DNA of 64,000 nucleotides from Morganella morganii. GTDB lineage: Bacteria > Pseudomonadota > Gammaproteobacteria > Enterobacterales > Enterobacteriaceae. The notes under the pieces were generated by a model. That model did no database searches. It was not told the DNA's origin and saw nothing but the letters and a program-made list of their open reading frames with translations. The stretch covers positions 371,450-435,449 of the forward strand of contig NZ_VKKS01000001.1 in NCBI RefSeq assembly GCF_019402645.1, read 5' to 3'. Position 1 is the stretch's first letter. The number at the start of each line of letters is the position of its first letter. Of the stretch, positions 1 through 8,118 are shown piece by piece. A program made the position numbers and the translations under genes.

Positions 1-30
1 ACGTTAACCATCACGGGGATTATTCCGTAA
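1..30 (+). CDS. C-terminal end of a fimbrial subunit (partial)
   Basis: The window opens in frame with nine codons reading TLTITGIIP followed by TAA. An alternating Thr/Ile final beta strand just before a stop is typical of chaperone-usher pilin subunits, and the next gene starts only 16 bases later, with GGGAGAG as its ribosome binding site. I therefore read this as the 3' end of an upstream fimbrial subunit in the same operon. The body of the protein lies outside the window, so the subunit type cannot be given. Confidence 0.4.
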   Translation, partial: TLTITGIIP

Positions 31-46
31 TTCAGGGAGAGTCAGA

Positions 47-700
47 ATGAGGCTTTCAGTTTTATGTCATCCATTATCCTTGCGTGATGCCGGACTATTT
101 CTGTTTTGTTTGCTTGCAGTAAGCGGCTTAAATACTGTTGCAAAAGCGGATACTGATTCAGTAACCGTTAATTTTTCAGCAACCTTTATCGCACCAACCT
201 GCACAATGACCGTGCCTTCGACGATCGATTTTACCAGTGACGGAACTGGATTACAGTCTGCCGAATTAGTTGGTGATGGCGTGACATATCCGGGCGGATT
301 AACCATCTCTTTTAATGAGTGCAGTAATCAAAGTTTTACAACAGCGCTTCCGAAAATAATGGTTAAAGGAAGAACGGTACAATTAGGGGGCGCTGATTAC
401 TATTTTGCTGATCAACCAAATTCCGCAGGTGAATATACAGCAAATGGTTATGGCCTGAAGTTATCAGTTAGTGGTCAACCTTTATTTGCAGATAATTCCA
501 ATATTGCGGTGGTTGGCGGTTCGCAGGGAGGCGGGGTTATTCAGGCAAAAACGGGAAATACCATTGCTTCACTGAATGGCACCTCATTAAATGTAACTGC
601 TCAGTTATCGTGTGGCAGTTATTCACCATGCAGCAGTGCACCGGATCATGAAGTAGGTTCGTTTAAAGCTACTGTTACTTTTCAATTAGCTTATGATTGA
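47..700 (+). CDS. Minor fimbrial subunit (pilin-like, exported)
   Basis: This 217-residue protein has a signal peptide (about residues 1-34, ending near AKA) and a pilin-type Ig fold. An early beta strand with a cysteine (APTCTM, about residue 52) and further cysteines (about 92, 189 and 196) could form two disulfides. The last strand, GSFKATVTFQLAYD, alternates hydrophobic residues and ends in an aromatic-acidic pair, as expected for a donor-strand-exchange subunit. At 217 residues it is longer than a typical major pilin, so a minor, adaptor or spore-coat-U-like subunit is likely. It overlaps the region just before the first chaperone gene and is probably co-transcribed with everything through position 7591. 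Confidence 0.75.
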   Translation: MRLSVLCHPLSLRDAGLFLFCLLAVSGLNTVAKADTDSVTVNFSATFIAPTCTMTVPSTIDFTSDGTGLQSAELVGDGVTYPGGLTISFNECSNQSFTTALPKIMVKGRTVQLGGADYYFADQPNSAGEYTANGYGLKLSVSGQPLFADNSNIAVVGGSQGGGVIQAKTGNTIASLNGTSLNVTAQLSCGSYSPCSSAPDHEVGSFKATVTFQLAYD

Positions 701-717
701 ACATGGAAAGAATATAT

Positions 718-1467
718 ATGCGAAATCTCACCGGATTAACGGTCCTGTTTTATGTTATTTTATTTTGGCTGCCTATATCAACTCAGGCTGCTGAAGGACT
801 GAAATTACCTCAGACAAGAGTAATTTTTTATGCGGGAGAAAAAAGTACAACAGCAGGTATTCAGAATTTAAGTGACAAACTGTATTTAGTCAAAGCAGAA
901 GTATTGAATAGCGCTGTTCAGAATGAACAGGAAAAGAATAGTGCTCCGTTTTTGGTTATACCTCCTTTATTCAGATTAGAACCACAAAGTCAGTATACGG
1001 TGCGTATTTTATCTCAGGGAGCAATAAACCTGCCGGATGACCGTGAATCGGTATTTTATCTGAGCTTTTTGGCTATACCTTCAACAACGCCTCCCGGGAA
1101 AGCAGATGAATCAGCGGTGACAGCTCAGGTTTCAGTCGGTATTCAGACCCTGATTAAACTGTTTTACCGCCCGGCTGAGCTATCAATGACTGCACGCGAA
1201 GCACAAAATAAACTGGTATTTCATACTTATAAAGACACTGTGGTGATGGAAAACCCGACCCCGTATTACCTGACTTTGAATACGCTGAGTCTTAAAGGTC
1301 AAAATATCGAACTGGAAAAATCCGGTGCAATGATAGCTCCGTTTTCAAAGAAAACATATCACGTTGACGGAAAAGCCGAAGGGGCAAAATATACCGTTAT
1401 TAACGATTATGGCGCGGTGAGCAAACCTTACTTACAATCTATTTCCGCGTTGAAGGAAATGCTATGA
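718..1467 (+). CDS. Periplasmic fimbrial chaperone 1 (PapD-like)
   Basis: The protein folds pilin subunits in the periplasm and hands them to the usher. From the ATG at 718 it has a signal peptide (MRNLTGLTV... to TQAAEG) and then the two Ig-like domains of the PapD family. The conserved N-terminal Arg is in TRVIFYAGEK, and the Lys of the subunit-anchoring cleft is in TLIKLFYRP. The open frame extends back to a TTG at 697, but GGAAAG at 705-710 is a well-placed ribosome binding site for ATG 718 and the signal peptide begins there. Its stop overlaps the next start by four bases (ATGA), so it is translationally coupled to a second chaperone. Confidence 0.9.
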   Translation: MRNLTGLTVLFYVILFWLPISTQAAEGLKLPQTRVIFYAGEKSTTAGIQNLSDKLYLVKAEVLNSAVQNEQEKNSAPFLVIPPLFRLEPQSQYTVRILSQGAINLPDDRESVFYLSFLAIPSTTPPGKADESAVTAQVSVGIQTLIKLFYRPAELSMTAREAQNKLVFHTYKDTVVMENPTPYYLTLNTLSLKGQNIELEKSGAMIAPFSKKTYHVDGKAEGAKYTVINDYGAVSKPYLQSISALKEML

Positions 1468-2309
1468 AAAATATTGTGAACCGGAAAAAATGTAAATACC
1501 GGGTACTGCAATATATTGCGGGCAGGAGCTGCTATTTATTTTTCGGAGCATTATTACTTCTGGGAAGTATGCAAACCCGGGCAGGAAATATAAATGAACG
1601 AAATGGTATCACTCTGCAATCTGTACGTATTATTTATCCTGAAAAAGAGCGCAAAGGTGTAACGTTTGAGGTAACAAATGATACGCAAACTGTGTATTTA
1701 GTGCAGTCACGCATTGATACATGGCCCTCTGAGTTGCCGGATTCTGTTGATATTTCAGAGACAGAAACAACATTATCATCCCCTTTTATTGTGCTTCCTC
1801 CTTTGGAACGCTTAAGTGGCGGGGAAAAAGTCACCTTACGTATCCGCAGAGTCCGGAATACGCTGCCAACGGACCGGGAGTCTGTTTTTGCGTTTCAAAT
1901 TAAAGCAATACCGGGTCAAAGTAAATCTGAGGAGAACCATAAAAATCTCAAAAAAGGTCAGGCTCATATTATCCTGGCATTACAAAACACCTTAAAGTTA
2001 TTTTACCGGCCGGAAGGATTACCGGTATATAACGCCCGGCATATTGCAGAGTCATTACAATTCCGGAGCCGGGGAACACAGCTTGTGGTCATTAATCCGA
2101 CGCCTTTTTATGCCACGTTTGATTCATTGTCAGTGGGCGGAAAAGCAATTGAGGATAAAGAATTATTCAGGATGGTTCCGCCTCTCGGACAACAAATATA
2201 CGCTTTGCCGGATACAGCCTCTTTTAGTGAAGTACGCTGGCAATTGCTTGATGATTATGGTGTGCCGACTGAGCTCATGACCAGGGCTTTGAATAATGAC
2301 AAACAATAA
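1464..2309 (+). CDS. Periplasmic fimbrial chaperone 2 (PapD-like)
   Basis: This is a second PapD-family chaperone of 281 residues, translated from an ATG that overlaps the stop of the first. A long N-region (MKNIVNRKKCKYR...) precedes a hydrophobic signal ending near TRAG. The chaperone signature SVRIIYPEKERKGVTF carries the conserved Arg, and TLKLFYRPEG carries the cleft Lys. It is clearly paralogous to the gene before it but divergent, so the two probably serve different subunits, for example the tip protein and the shaft. Two tandem chaperones ahead of one usher is a less common arrangement. Confidence 0.9.
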   Translation: MKNIVNRKKCKYRVLQYIAGRSCYLFFGALLLLGSMQTRAGNINERNGITLQSVRIIYPEKERKGVTFEVTNDTQTVYLVQSRIDTWPSELPDSVDISETETTLSSPFIVLPPLERLSGGEKVTLRIRRVRNTLPTDRESVFAFQIKAIPGQSKSEENHKNLKKGQAHIILALQNTLKLFYRPEGLPVYNARHIAESLQFRSRGTQLVVINPTPFYATFDSLSVGGKAIEDKELFRMVPPLGQQIYALPDTASFSEVRWQLLDDYGVPTELMTRALNNDKQ

Positions 2310-2342
2310 TTAAAAGATCACATTGCAGAGGATATATCAGGC

Positions 2343-5093
2343 ATGTCCAGGTTTAATTATGCGGCGCTTATTCACCGCCGGTCAGATAAAAATATTTTTA
2401 TTTATCATCCGTTAGTGATTGCCCTGTGTTTAGGGGGATATTCTTCATCCCGGGCTGAGGATTATTTTGATCCCGCTTTTCTGGGAGAAAATACACAGGT
2501 AGATTTATCTGTATTTGCTAATCCTGGCGGTGTAGCTGAAGGGGAGTACACAGTTAATGTTTTCATGAATCAGCAAAGCGTCGGGGAAGTGGTACTTAAT
2601 TTCCGGAAAAATGCTCAGGGGCAGATCGCACCTTTACTTACATTGTCTCAGTTAGAGCAATGGGGAATTGATGTTAATCACGTTCCGGAACTCAAGAATC
2701 TTCCTCCGCAAACAGTGATTGAAGATTTGGCTGAATATATTCCTCAGGCAGTCACTAAGCTGAATTTAGCACGTCTGCGTCTCGATATCAGTGTTCCGCA
2801 AATTGCAATGCAGCCATCGTACGGTAACTGGGCTGATCCTCATTTATGGGAAGATGGTATTCCGGCACTGCTGGCAAACTATAATATCAGTGCCGGCCGG
2901 ACAACAAATACGTCAGGACAACAAAAAACGACGAATGATAACGTATTTGCCTCATTCCGTATGGGGGCTAATGCCGGTCCGTGGCGGCTGCGCAGTACGA
3001 TGACACACTCATACTCCAACAACAGCGGCGGGGGCAATACCGCTTACAGCCATTCACAGACAAAGTTCTCAAACACCTATTTATCCCGTGATATCAGAGG
3101 ATTACGATCAACACTTTTAGTCGGGGAAAGCAGTACGGGCAGTGAGGTCATTGACGGGATACCTTTTAAAGGCATAAAACTCAGCTCTAATGAACAGATG
3201 CTGCCGAATCAGCTGCGGGGGTTTGCACCGGTTGTCAGCGGCGTTGCCAACAGCAATGCCCGTATCACCGTACGGCAGAACGGAAATATTGTCTACGAAA
3301 CTTATGTGGCGCCGGGACCTTTCTCCATTAATGATATTCAGCAGTCCGGGATGTCGGGTGACTATGATGTCACCGTGACAGAAGCGGATGGTACTGAGCG
3401 TCAGTTTATTGTGCCGTATTCCTCCTTACCGATGATGTTGCGCCCCGGCGGATGGAAATATGAACTGACCGGCGGACGTTATAACGGCGGCTATACCAGC
3501 AAATCACGAAATGCGGACTTTATACTGTTCACCGGGGTTTATGGGTTGCCCAAAAATATCACGGTATACGGGGGGACATTATTATCCGGAGATTATCATG
3601 CTGCCAGCGGGGGCATGGGAGTATCGCTGGGGGATATTGGCGCAATGTCTGCGGATATCACACACTCTTCTTCTAAGTTTGAACACGGAAATACACTGAC
3701 GGGACAATCTTACCGGTTACGGTATTCAAAAAGTCTGTTATCAACCGGCACATCAGTCGATTTAACGGCATTACGATATTCAACAGAACATTATTATAGT
3801 TTTAATGAATTTAATAGTGAAGGATATAGGTTAAGTGATGGCGTGAGCCCGTGGACAGGACAACGCCGGCGCAGCAGTTTTCAGACTCAGCTTAGCCAGC
3901 AAATGGGGGATTGGGGTTCACTGAGTTTCCGCGCCAGCCGGGATGATTACTGGGGCAGTGACCGGACACTGACAGGTTTGTCATTAGGTTACAGCAATAA
4001 TGTCAGGGGAATTAATTATGGCATTCATTATAACATTGACCGGGTGAAGAGCGATTCAGGACAATGGCCTGAAAACCGTCAGCTCTCTGTCAGTGTTAAC
4101 ATTCCGTTCAGCATATTCGGCTCCTCATCTGCGCTGCAATCTGTCTATGCAACGACTTCTGTCAGTCATGACAATCATGGGCGAACACAGAACCAGGCAG
4201 GACTGAGTGGTTATTTACCTGACAGCCGTGTGAACTACAACCTGTCCCAGAGTTGGGGTAATCAGGGACAGACGGCAAACAGCAACCTGAATGCAGGATA
4301 CCAGGGCAGTAAAGGCACGCTGAGTGCAGGCTACAGCTACAGTAATGACTCCCGCAGCATAAATATGAATGCCGGCGGGGGATTAGTTATGCATTCAGAG
4401 GGTATTACATTATCCAACACACTGGGCGACCCGGTAGCGCTTATCAGTGCGCCTGATGCCCCCGGGGTACGTGTTACGAACGGAAATTCATTTACCGACT
4501 GGCGCGGATATGCGATTGCCCCTTACCTTTCCGCGTATACCAAAAACAGCGTCGGGCTTGACCCGAGTACCTTACCTGATGATGTGGAATTAGTTCAGTC
4601 GAATATCAATGTGTATCCGACAAAAGGAGCCGTGGTTAAGGCAACATTCGCCACACGTGTCGGTTATCAGGTACTGATGACCTTAAAACATAATAAAACG
4701 GTCGTTCCTTTTGGTGCTGTAGCGTCGTTAATGAGCGAAAAACCGATTGATGAAAACAGTTCTATTGTGGGGGACAGTGGCCAGGTTTATATGGCAGGGT
4801 TACCTGAGTCGGGAAGGATTTTTGTGAAATGGGGACAGGATTCCTCACAACGTTGTATTGCCTCGTTTAATATCAGCAAATTAATACTCAGTCCGGATGT
4901 GGGTCTTCGTCAGGTCACTTTACAGTGTTTATCCCGGAACCAGACCGAAGTGAAGAGTGAGGCGGAGGTAATAAAACCGTCGTTAAAAAATGAATCTGCA
5001 ATACAGGGATATGCAGCGGGAGCAACGGAAGTACCATCGGTACCGGTTGTAACGCCAAAGTGGCTGTCAGCTGAGAAACAGGATACCCCGTAA
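2343..5093 (+). CDS. Outer-membrane fimbrial usher (FimD/PapC family) with C-terminal tail
   Basis: At 916 residues this is the outer-membrane pore that polymerises and secretes the fimbria. It has a signal peptide ending near SRAED, the usher N-terminal domain (DYFDPAFLGE, then VDLSVFANPGGVAEGEYTVNVF), the beta barrel with the plug-region motif GFAPVVSGVANSNARITV, and C-terminal domains with the two cysteines RCIASF and LQCLS. After the second cysteine, where most ushers end within a few residues, about 50 more residues rich in Pro, Ala, Glu and Val follow (ending SAEKQDTP). That tail is unusual and would lie in the periplasm. AGAGGA lies about ten bases before the ATG. The next gene starts one base after the stop. 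Confidence 0.93.
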   Translation: MSRFNYAALIHRRSDKNIFIYHPLVIALCLGGYSSSRAEDYFDPAFLGENTQVDLSVFANPGGVAEGEYTVNVFMNQQSVGEVVLNFRKNAQGQIAPLLTLSQLEQWGIDVNHVPELKNLPPQTVIEDLAEYIPQAVTKLNLARLRLDISVPQIAMQPSYGNWADPHLWEDGIPALLANYNISAGRTTNTSGQQKTTNDNVFASFRMGANAGPWRLRSTMTHSYSNNSGGGNTAYSHSQTKFSNTYLSRDIRGLRSTLLVGESSTGSEVIDGIPFKGIKLSSNEQMLPNQLRGFAPVVSGVANSNARITVRQNGNIVYETYVAPGPFSINDIQQSGMSGDYDVTVTEADGTERQFIVPYSSLPMMLRPGGWKYELTGGRYNGGYTSKSRNADFILFTGVYGLPKNITVYGGTLLSGDYHAASGGMGVSLGDIGAMSADITHSSSKFEHGNTLTGQSYRLRYSKSLLSTGTSVDLTALRYSTEHYYSFNEFNSEGYRLSDGVSPWTGQRRRSSFQTQLSQQMGDWGSLSFRASRDDYWGSDRTLTGLSLGYSNNVRGINYGIHYNIDRVKSDSGQWPENRQLSVSVNIPFSIFGSSSALQSVYATTSVSHDNHGRTQNQAGLSGYLPDSRVNYNLSQSWGNQGQTANSNLNAGYQGSKGTLSAGYSYSNDSRSINMNAGGGLVMHSEGITLSNTLGDPVALISAPDAPGVRVTNGNSFTDWRGYAIAPYLSAYTKNSVGLDPSTLPDDVELVQSNINVYPTKGAVVKATFATRVGYQVLMTLKHNKTVVPFGAVASLMSEKPIDENSSIVGDSGQVYMAGLPESGRIFVKWGQDSSQRCIASFNISKLILSPDVGLRQVTLQCLSRNQTEVKSEAEVIKPSLKNESAIQGYAAGATEVPSVPVVTPKWLSAEKQDTP

Positions 5094-5094
5094 T

Positions 5095-6306
5095 ATGCGG
5101 AAAAGATGTTTTTATCTGTATTTCAGTTGGTTATTAACGGGGCCGCTTATTTATTCAGGGACGGTATCCGCAAACCAGCCTGAGTTGAAAGAAAAAGATA
5201 TTCCGGCATTTTCGCCGGCGGAAATACCGCCATGGGCGCTGTATCAGACGGGTGTTGCTTATCTTAACGGGGATGGCGTCCGTCAAAATATTGAACAGGG
5301 ACGTTACTGGATACATCAGGCGGCACGACAGAATGTTCCGCTGGCTCAGTATAACCTGGGGGTCATGTTTTATGATGGTATCGGCGGAGAACGGAATCCG
5401 GGGTGTGCGCTATGGTGGTTACAGCGTGCGCATAACCAGCAGCAGGACAGCGATGTGCAATTAATGGCTGAACAGGCTTTATCGGCACTGGCATCTGAAG
5501 CCCGGTCGCAGCCCAAAATTTATCGTGCTCCCGTTTTATCAGACTGTGACCGTTTACCTGCGGTATACGGTGCTGACACAAGCACGGCAGAAGAGGTTGC
5601 TGTATCGCGTACAGAAAAAGTCAGGCGACAGTGGCATACGGCGGCGGCTTCCCTGATACAGCGATTCAGGGATGTTATCACGGCGTTTGAAGAAAAAAGT
5701 CTGCTTTCCGGCTCTGCCGGTGCGGTAACCCGGGCAACGCTTTCCGCTGAAAAAGAGGAGGAGCTGCCGGGTGTGGTGACCGGTAAACATGCTGCATCTT
5801 ATTTACCGGCAGAGCTGCCTGAAACCGGCGGACCTGAATTATCAGAAAATACCATCCGGACACAGGAACTGCCGGTGCCGTTGCAGGAGCCGCCGCAAAA
5901 GGAAAAGGTTACGCAGGAAATCCGTTCTCAGAAAGAACAGATCACCGGAGGAAGCCTGAGTACAGCACCGGATAAACAATCCGGAAAAAACGGGGTATCG
6001 GTATCCCGGAAAAATACTGATTCAGGCGGGGATCTGCGTACAGCATCAAAGGATCATTATACATTACAACTCGCAAGCGCAGCGACTCCGGGGGGGTTAT
6101 ATACGAGTGCAAAGAATGCCCGCCTTAAAAATTATCTGGTGTATAAAACGGTTCGTCATAACCAGCCGTGGTATGTGTTAGTGGCCGGAGAATACCCGAC
6201 AAAGTTTGCCGCACGTCAGGCTATGAATGAACTACCGGTAACTTTCCGGAAAAATGCTCCATGGATACGCTCTCTCCGGCAAGTGCAGTCAGAATTAACA
6301 CTCTGA
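5095..6306 (+). CDS. Exported Sel1-repeat and SPOR-domain protein in a fimbrial operon
   Basis: This 403-residue protein is not a standard fimbrial component. It has a signal peptide (to about residue 26, VSANQ) and then two Sel1-type helical repeats at about residues 47-110 (ALYQTGVAYLNGDGV and AQYNLGVMFYDGIGG, each with a following WI/WL..A helix). A long low-complexity Pro/Glu/Gln linker runs from about 160 to 315. The C-terminal region from about 320 (HYTLQLASA, then YVLVAGEYPTKFAARQA) matches a SPOR domain like that of DamX. SPOR domains bind peptidoglycan stripped of stem peptides, and Sel1 repeats mediate protein contacts. ATG 5095 follows the usher stop by one base, so coupled translation is likely. 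Inference: it may anchor or position the usher or pilus relative to septal or remodelled peptidoglycan. Confidence 0.8.
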   Translation: MRKRCFYLYFSWLLTGPLIYSGTVSANQPELKEKDIPAFSPAEIPPWALYQTGVAYLNGDGVRQNIEQGRYWIHQAARQNVPLAQYNLGVMFYDGIGGERNPGCALWWLQRAHNQQQDSDVQLMAEQALSALASEARSQPKIYRAPVLSDCDRLPAVYGADTSTAEEVAVSRTEKVRRQWHTAAASLIQRFRDVITAFEEKSLLSGSAGAVTRATLSAEKEEELPGVVTGKHAASYLPAELPETGGPELSENTIRTQELPVPLQEPPQKEKVTQEIRSQKEQITGGSLSTAPDKQSGKNGVSVSRKNTDSGGDLRTASKDHYTLQLASAATPGGLYTSAKNARLKNYLVYKTVRHNQPWYVLVAGEYPTKFAARQAMNELPVTFRKNAPWIRSLRQVQSELTL

Positions 6307-6379
6307 GTAACGCTGCTGTTTTTTAGTAAATACGTTTTGTTATTTGTATTCAGCATTATTAATGACAGGATTAAGGATA

Positions 6380-7591
6380 ATGAGAAAAATCACCATATCC
6401 CTCTTTATATCAATACTCAGCCGTACTAAACGACGCCAATTATTTGCCGGGGTATTACCGGGAGCTGCGTTCTTTTTGTTTTCTCCGGCCTTCGCCACTG
6501 ATTATATTGTTTTTCCCGGCAGTATGATGAATCTGACGGCCATAAACGGAACACTCAGCGGAGGAACGGGTACAACAATCACATATTCAGGATATAGTTT
6601 ACGGATGTCAGGAGGAGGATTAACGACTTCCGGTGCCAGTAGTGCGACTTGCCAGACACCAGTGACCGTAAACGGGTATACAGGAACCGCTGCTGTAAGC
6701 GGACGAAGTGATATTGTTGTCGGAGTAACCGGAACCAGCTCCGGCGCAAAAGTGAATATAGGTACATCGACAGCAGAGGTCAATGGTAAAACAAAGATCT
6801 ACTCAATTGATGGTGTTTGGGACAGTCAGGGTAAATTAAGCTCTTCTACCGCATCAGCAGCAAGTCTTGCAAGAAATTGCCTCTATCCGGCTGCGGCTCC
6901 CACGAGTGGGGACATATATTATGGCGGCGCTGCTAACTCTGCTATCGGAAACGTGCCGGCGACATTGAATTTAACGCTTTGGGCCTATATCAGTCCAAAC
7001 GTTCCTTACGGAACATATAATTTAACACAACTATTTTTTAATCAGGGGACATCAACAGGTACCGAAAGCATCATAGCCAGTAAACAAATTCTTTATACAG
7101 GTGACAGACTGATTGTTCAGGCACCGCCGTGTACAATCAGTGCCGGGAATAATTCTGTTGTTTTTGATAATTTATCGACCACGCCGGCTGTTTCAGCATC
7201 CGTGTCTGATGTATTATCCGTTAATTGTGGCGGCAGCTCGGTGACGGCCAGAGCTTATATCCGTGCAACAGCGATAACAGGAACAGCAACGACGGATGGA
7301 TACGGGCTCGGTTTAATCAATAATGAAACCAATAAATCAAATATCGATGGCACGGGGATTGTAGTGCGTGGTGAGCTCGGAAGTTCACCTTCAAAGAATT
7401 GCTCAGCGGGCAATCCCGCGAGTTCTGTTCTGTTTAATCCATCGTCACAATTGGCCGGATACACAGTAACGGAGCTGTCGGGTTCATCCTCCAGTGCCAG
7501 TGTGCCGGTCCAATGGTATGCCTGCACAACAAATAATACGCTTCCGGGAAATTATTCCGGGGCAGTGACGTTGGGGATTATATACCGTTAA
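6380..7591 (+). CDS. Fimbrial tip adhesin-like subunit
   Basis: From ATG 6380 the protein has a signal peptide (MRKITISLF... to FAFATDYI). A Gly/Ser/Thr-rich N-terminal domain follows, with two cysteines (SATCQTP and ARNCLYP). The C-terminal pilin-type domain begins near PPCTISAGNN and ends with the strand GNYSGAVTLGIIYR. The two-domain build and about 400-residue length fit a tip adhesin or a large minor subunit. The frame is open back to a TTG at 6344, and an in-frame ATG at 6362 is also possible; AAGGA at 6373-6377 is close to 6380. It is the last gene of the operon, 73 bases after the SPOR gene. The receptor cannot be predicted from sequence. Confidence 0.75.
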   Translation: MRKITISLFISILSRTKRRQLFAGVLPGAAFFLFSPAFATDYIVFPGSMMNLTAINGTLSGGTGTTITYSGYSLRMSGGGLTTSGASSATCQTPVTVNGYTGTAAVSGRSDIVVGVTGTSSGAKVNIGTSTAEVNGKTKIYSIDGVWDSQGKLSSSTASAASLARNCLYPAAAPTSGDIYYGGAANSAIGNVPATLNLTLWAYISPNVPYGTYNLTQLFFNQGTSTGTESIIASKQILYTGDRLIVQAPPCTISAGNNSVVFDNLSTTPAVSASVSDVLSVNCGGSSVTARAYIRATAITGTATTDGYGLGLINNETNKSNIDGTGIVVRGELGSSPSKNCSAGNPASSVLFNPSSQLAGYTVTELSGSSSSASVPVQWYACTTNNTLPGNYSGAVTLGIIYR

Positions 7592-7748
7592 TGGAGTATA
7601 CAGAAAAATAATATCTCACGGAAAATTATCCTTTAGTGCACATAAGATATTCACGACCGCATCAGACAGACCTGAAGCTGACGGAGCAGGCCGGGCAATT
7701 CCGGCTGAAGCCGGTCTGTGTTTACGGGGATGGCGGGTTCCATCCTGC

Positions 7749-7955
7749 CCCCCTGAAGGCTGGTTGTGTCTGACCGTGGTTGTTGATCGGTTTTCCCGCA
7801 AAATTATCGGTTGTTCAATGAAACCCCTGATGATAAAAGACATTGTCTTAAACGCACTTCTGATGGTCATGAGGTGGCATAATCCCCGGAAACAGATGCT
7901 GGTTCAGATAAAGGGAAGCGGGCAGTATGAGTTGTCGCGTAAACTGCCACGCTAA
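7749..7955 (+). pseudogene. IS3-family transposase (OrfB) fragment, central catalytic part
   Basis: The frame reads PPEGWLCLTVVVDRFSRKI and continues through KPLMIKDIVLNALLM and KQMLVQIKGSGQY. This matches the central rve/DDE region of IS3-family OrfB proteins (EGWLYLAVV.DLFSR...VLDALLMA...VHSDQGSQY). The N- and C-terminal parts are missing. The second catalytic Asp region is also altered (VQIKGSGQY where VHSDQGSQY is expected), so it is inactive. The surrounding 7592-8070 holds no other gene. The parts missing here occur in the remnant at 20698-21045 on the other strand. Confidence 0.75.
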
Positions 7956-8079
7956 CGCGGTTCCGGAAAACTTTTTCAACTGCTGATCACCGCTGCGTAC
8001 AGCGTCTGGTCTGTGCCGGTCTGAGCCGGTTAACTCGTTGCCGATATAATTAGTTCCATACAGAGTGATTGTGGTTAAT

Positions 8080-8103
8080 AATATTTATTATCGTTATCAT
8101 TCG
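8080..8103 (+). promoter_or_regulatory. Putative Fur box upstream of the siderophore receptor
   Basis: An AT-rich stretch containing ATTTATTATCGTTATCATTC resembles tandem GATAAT-type Fur hexamers; read on the other strand it includes GATAACGATAAT. It lies 16-39 bases before the preferred receptor start at 8119 and would cover a promoter there. Iron repression through Fur is the expected control of such operons. The match is by eye only. Confidence 0.5.
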
Positions 8104-8118
8104 TCTCTGTGGGTTATC

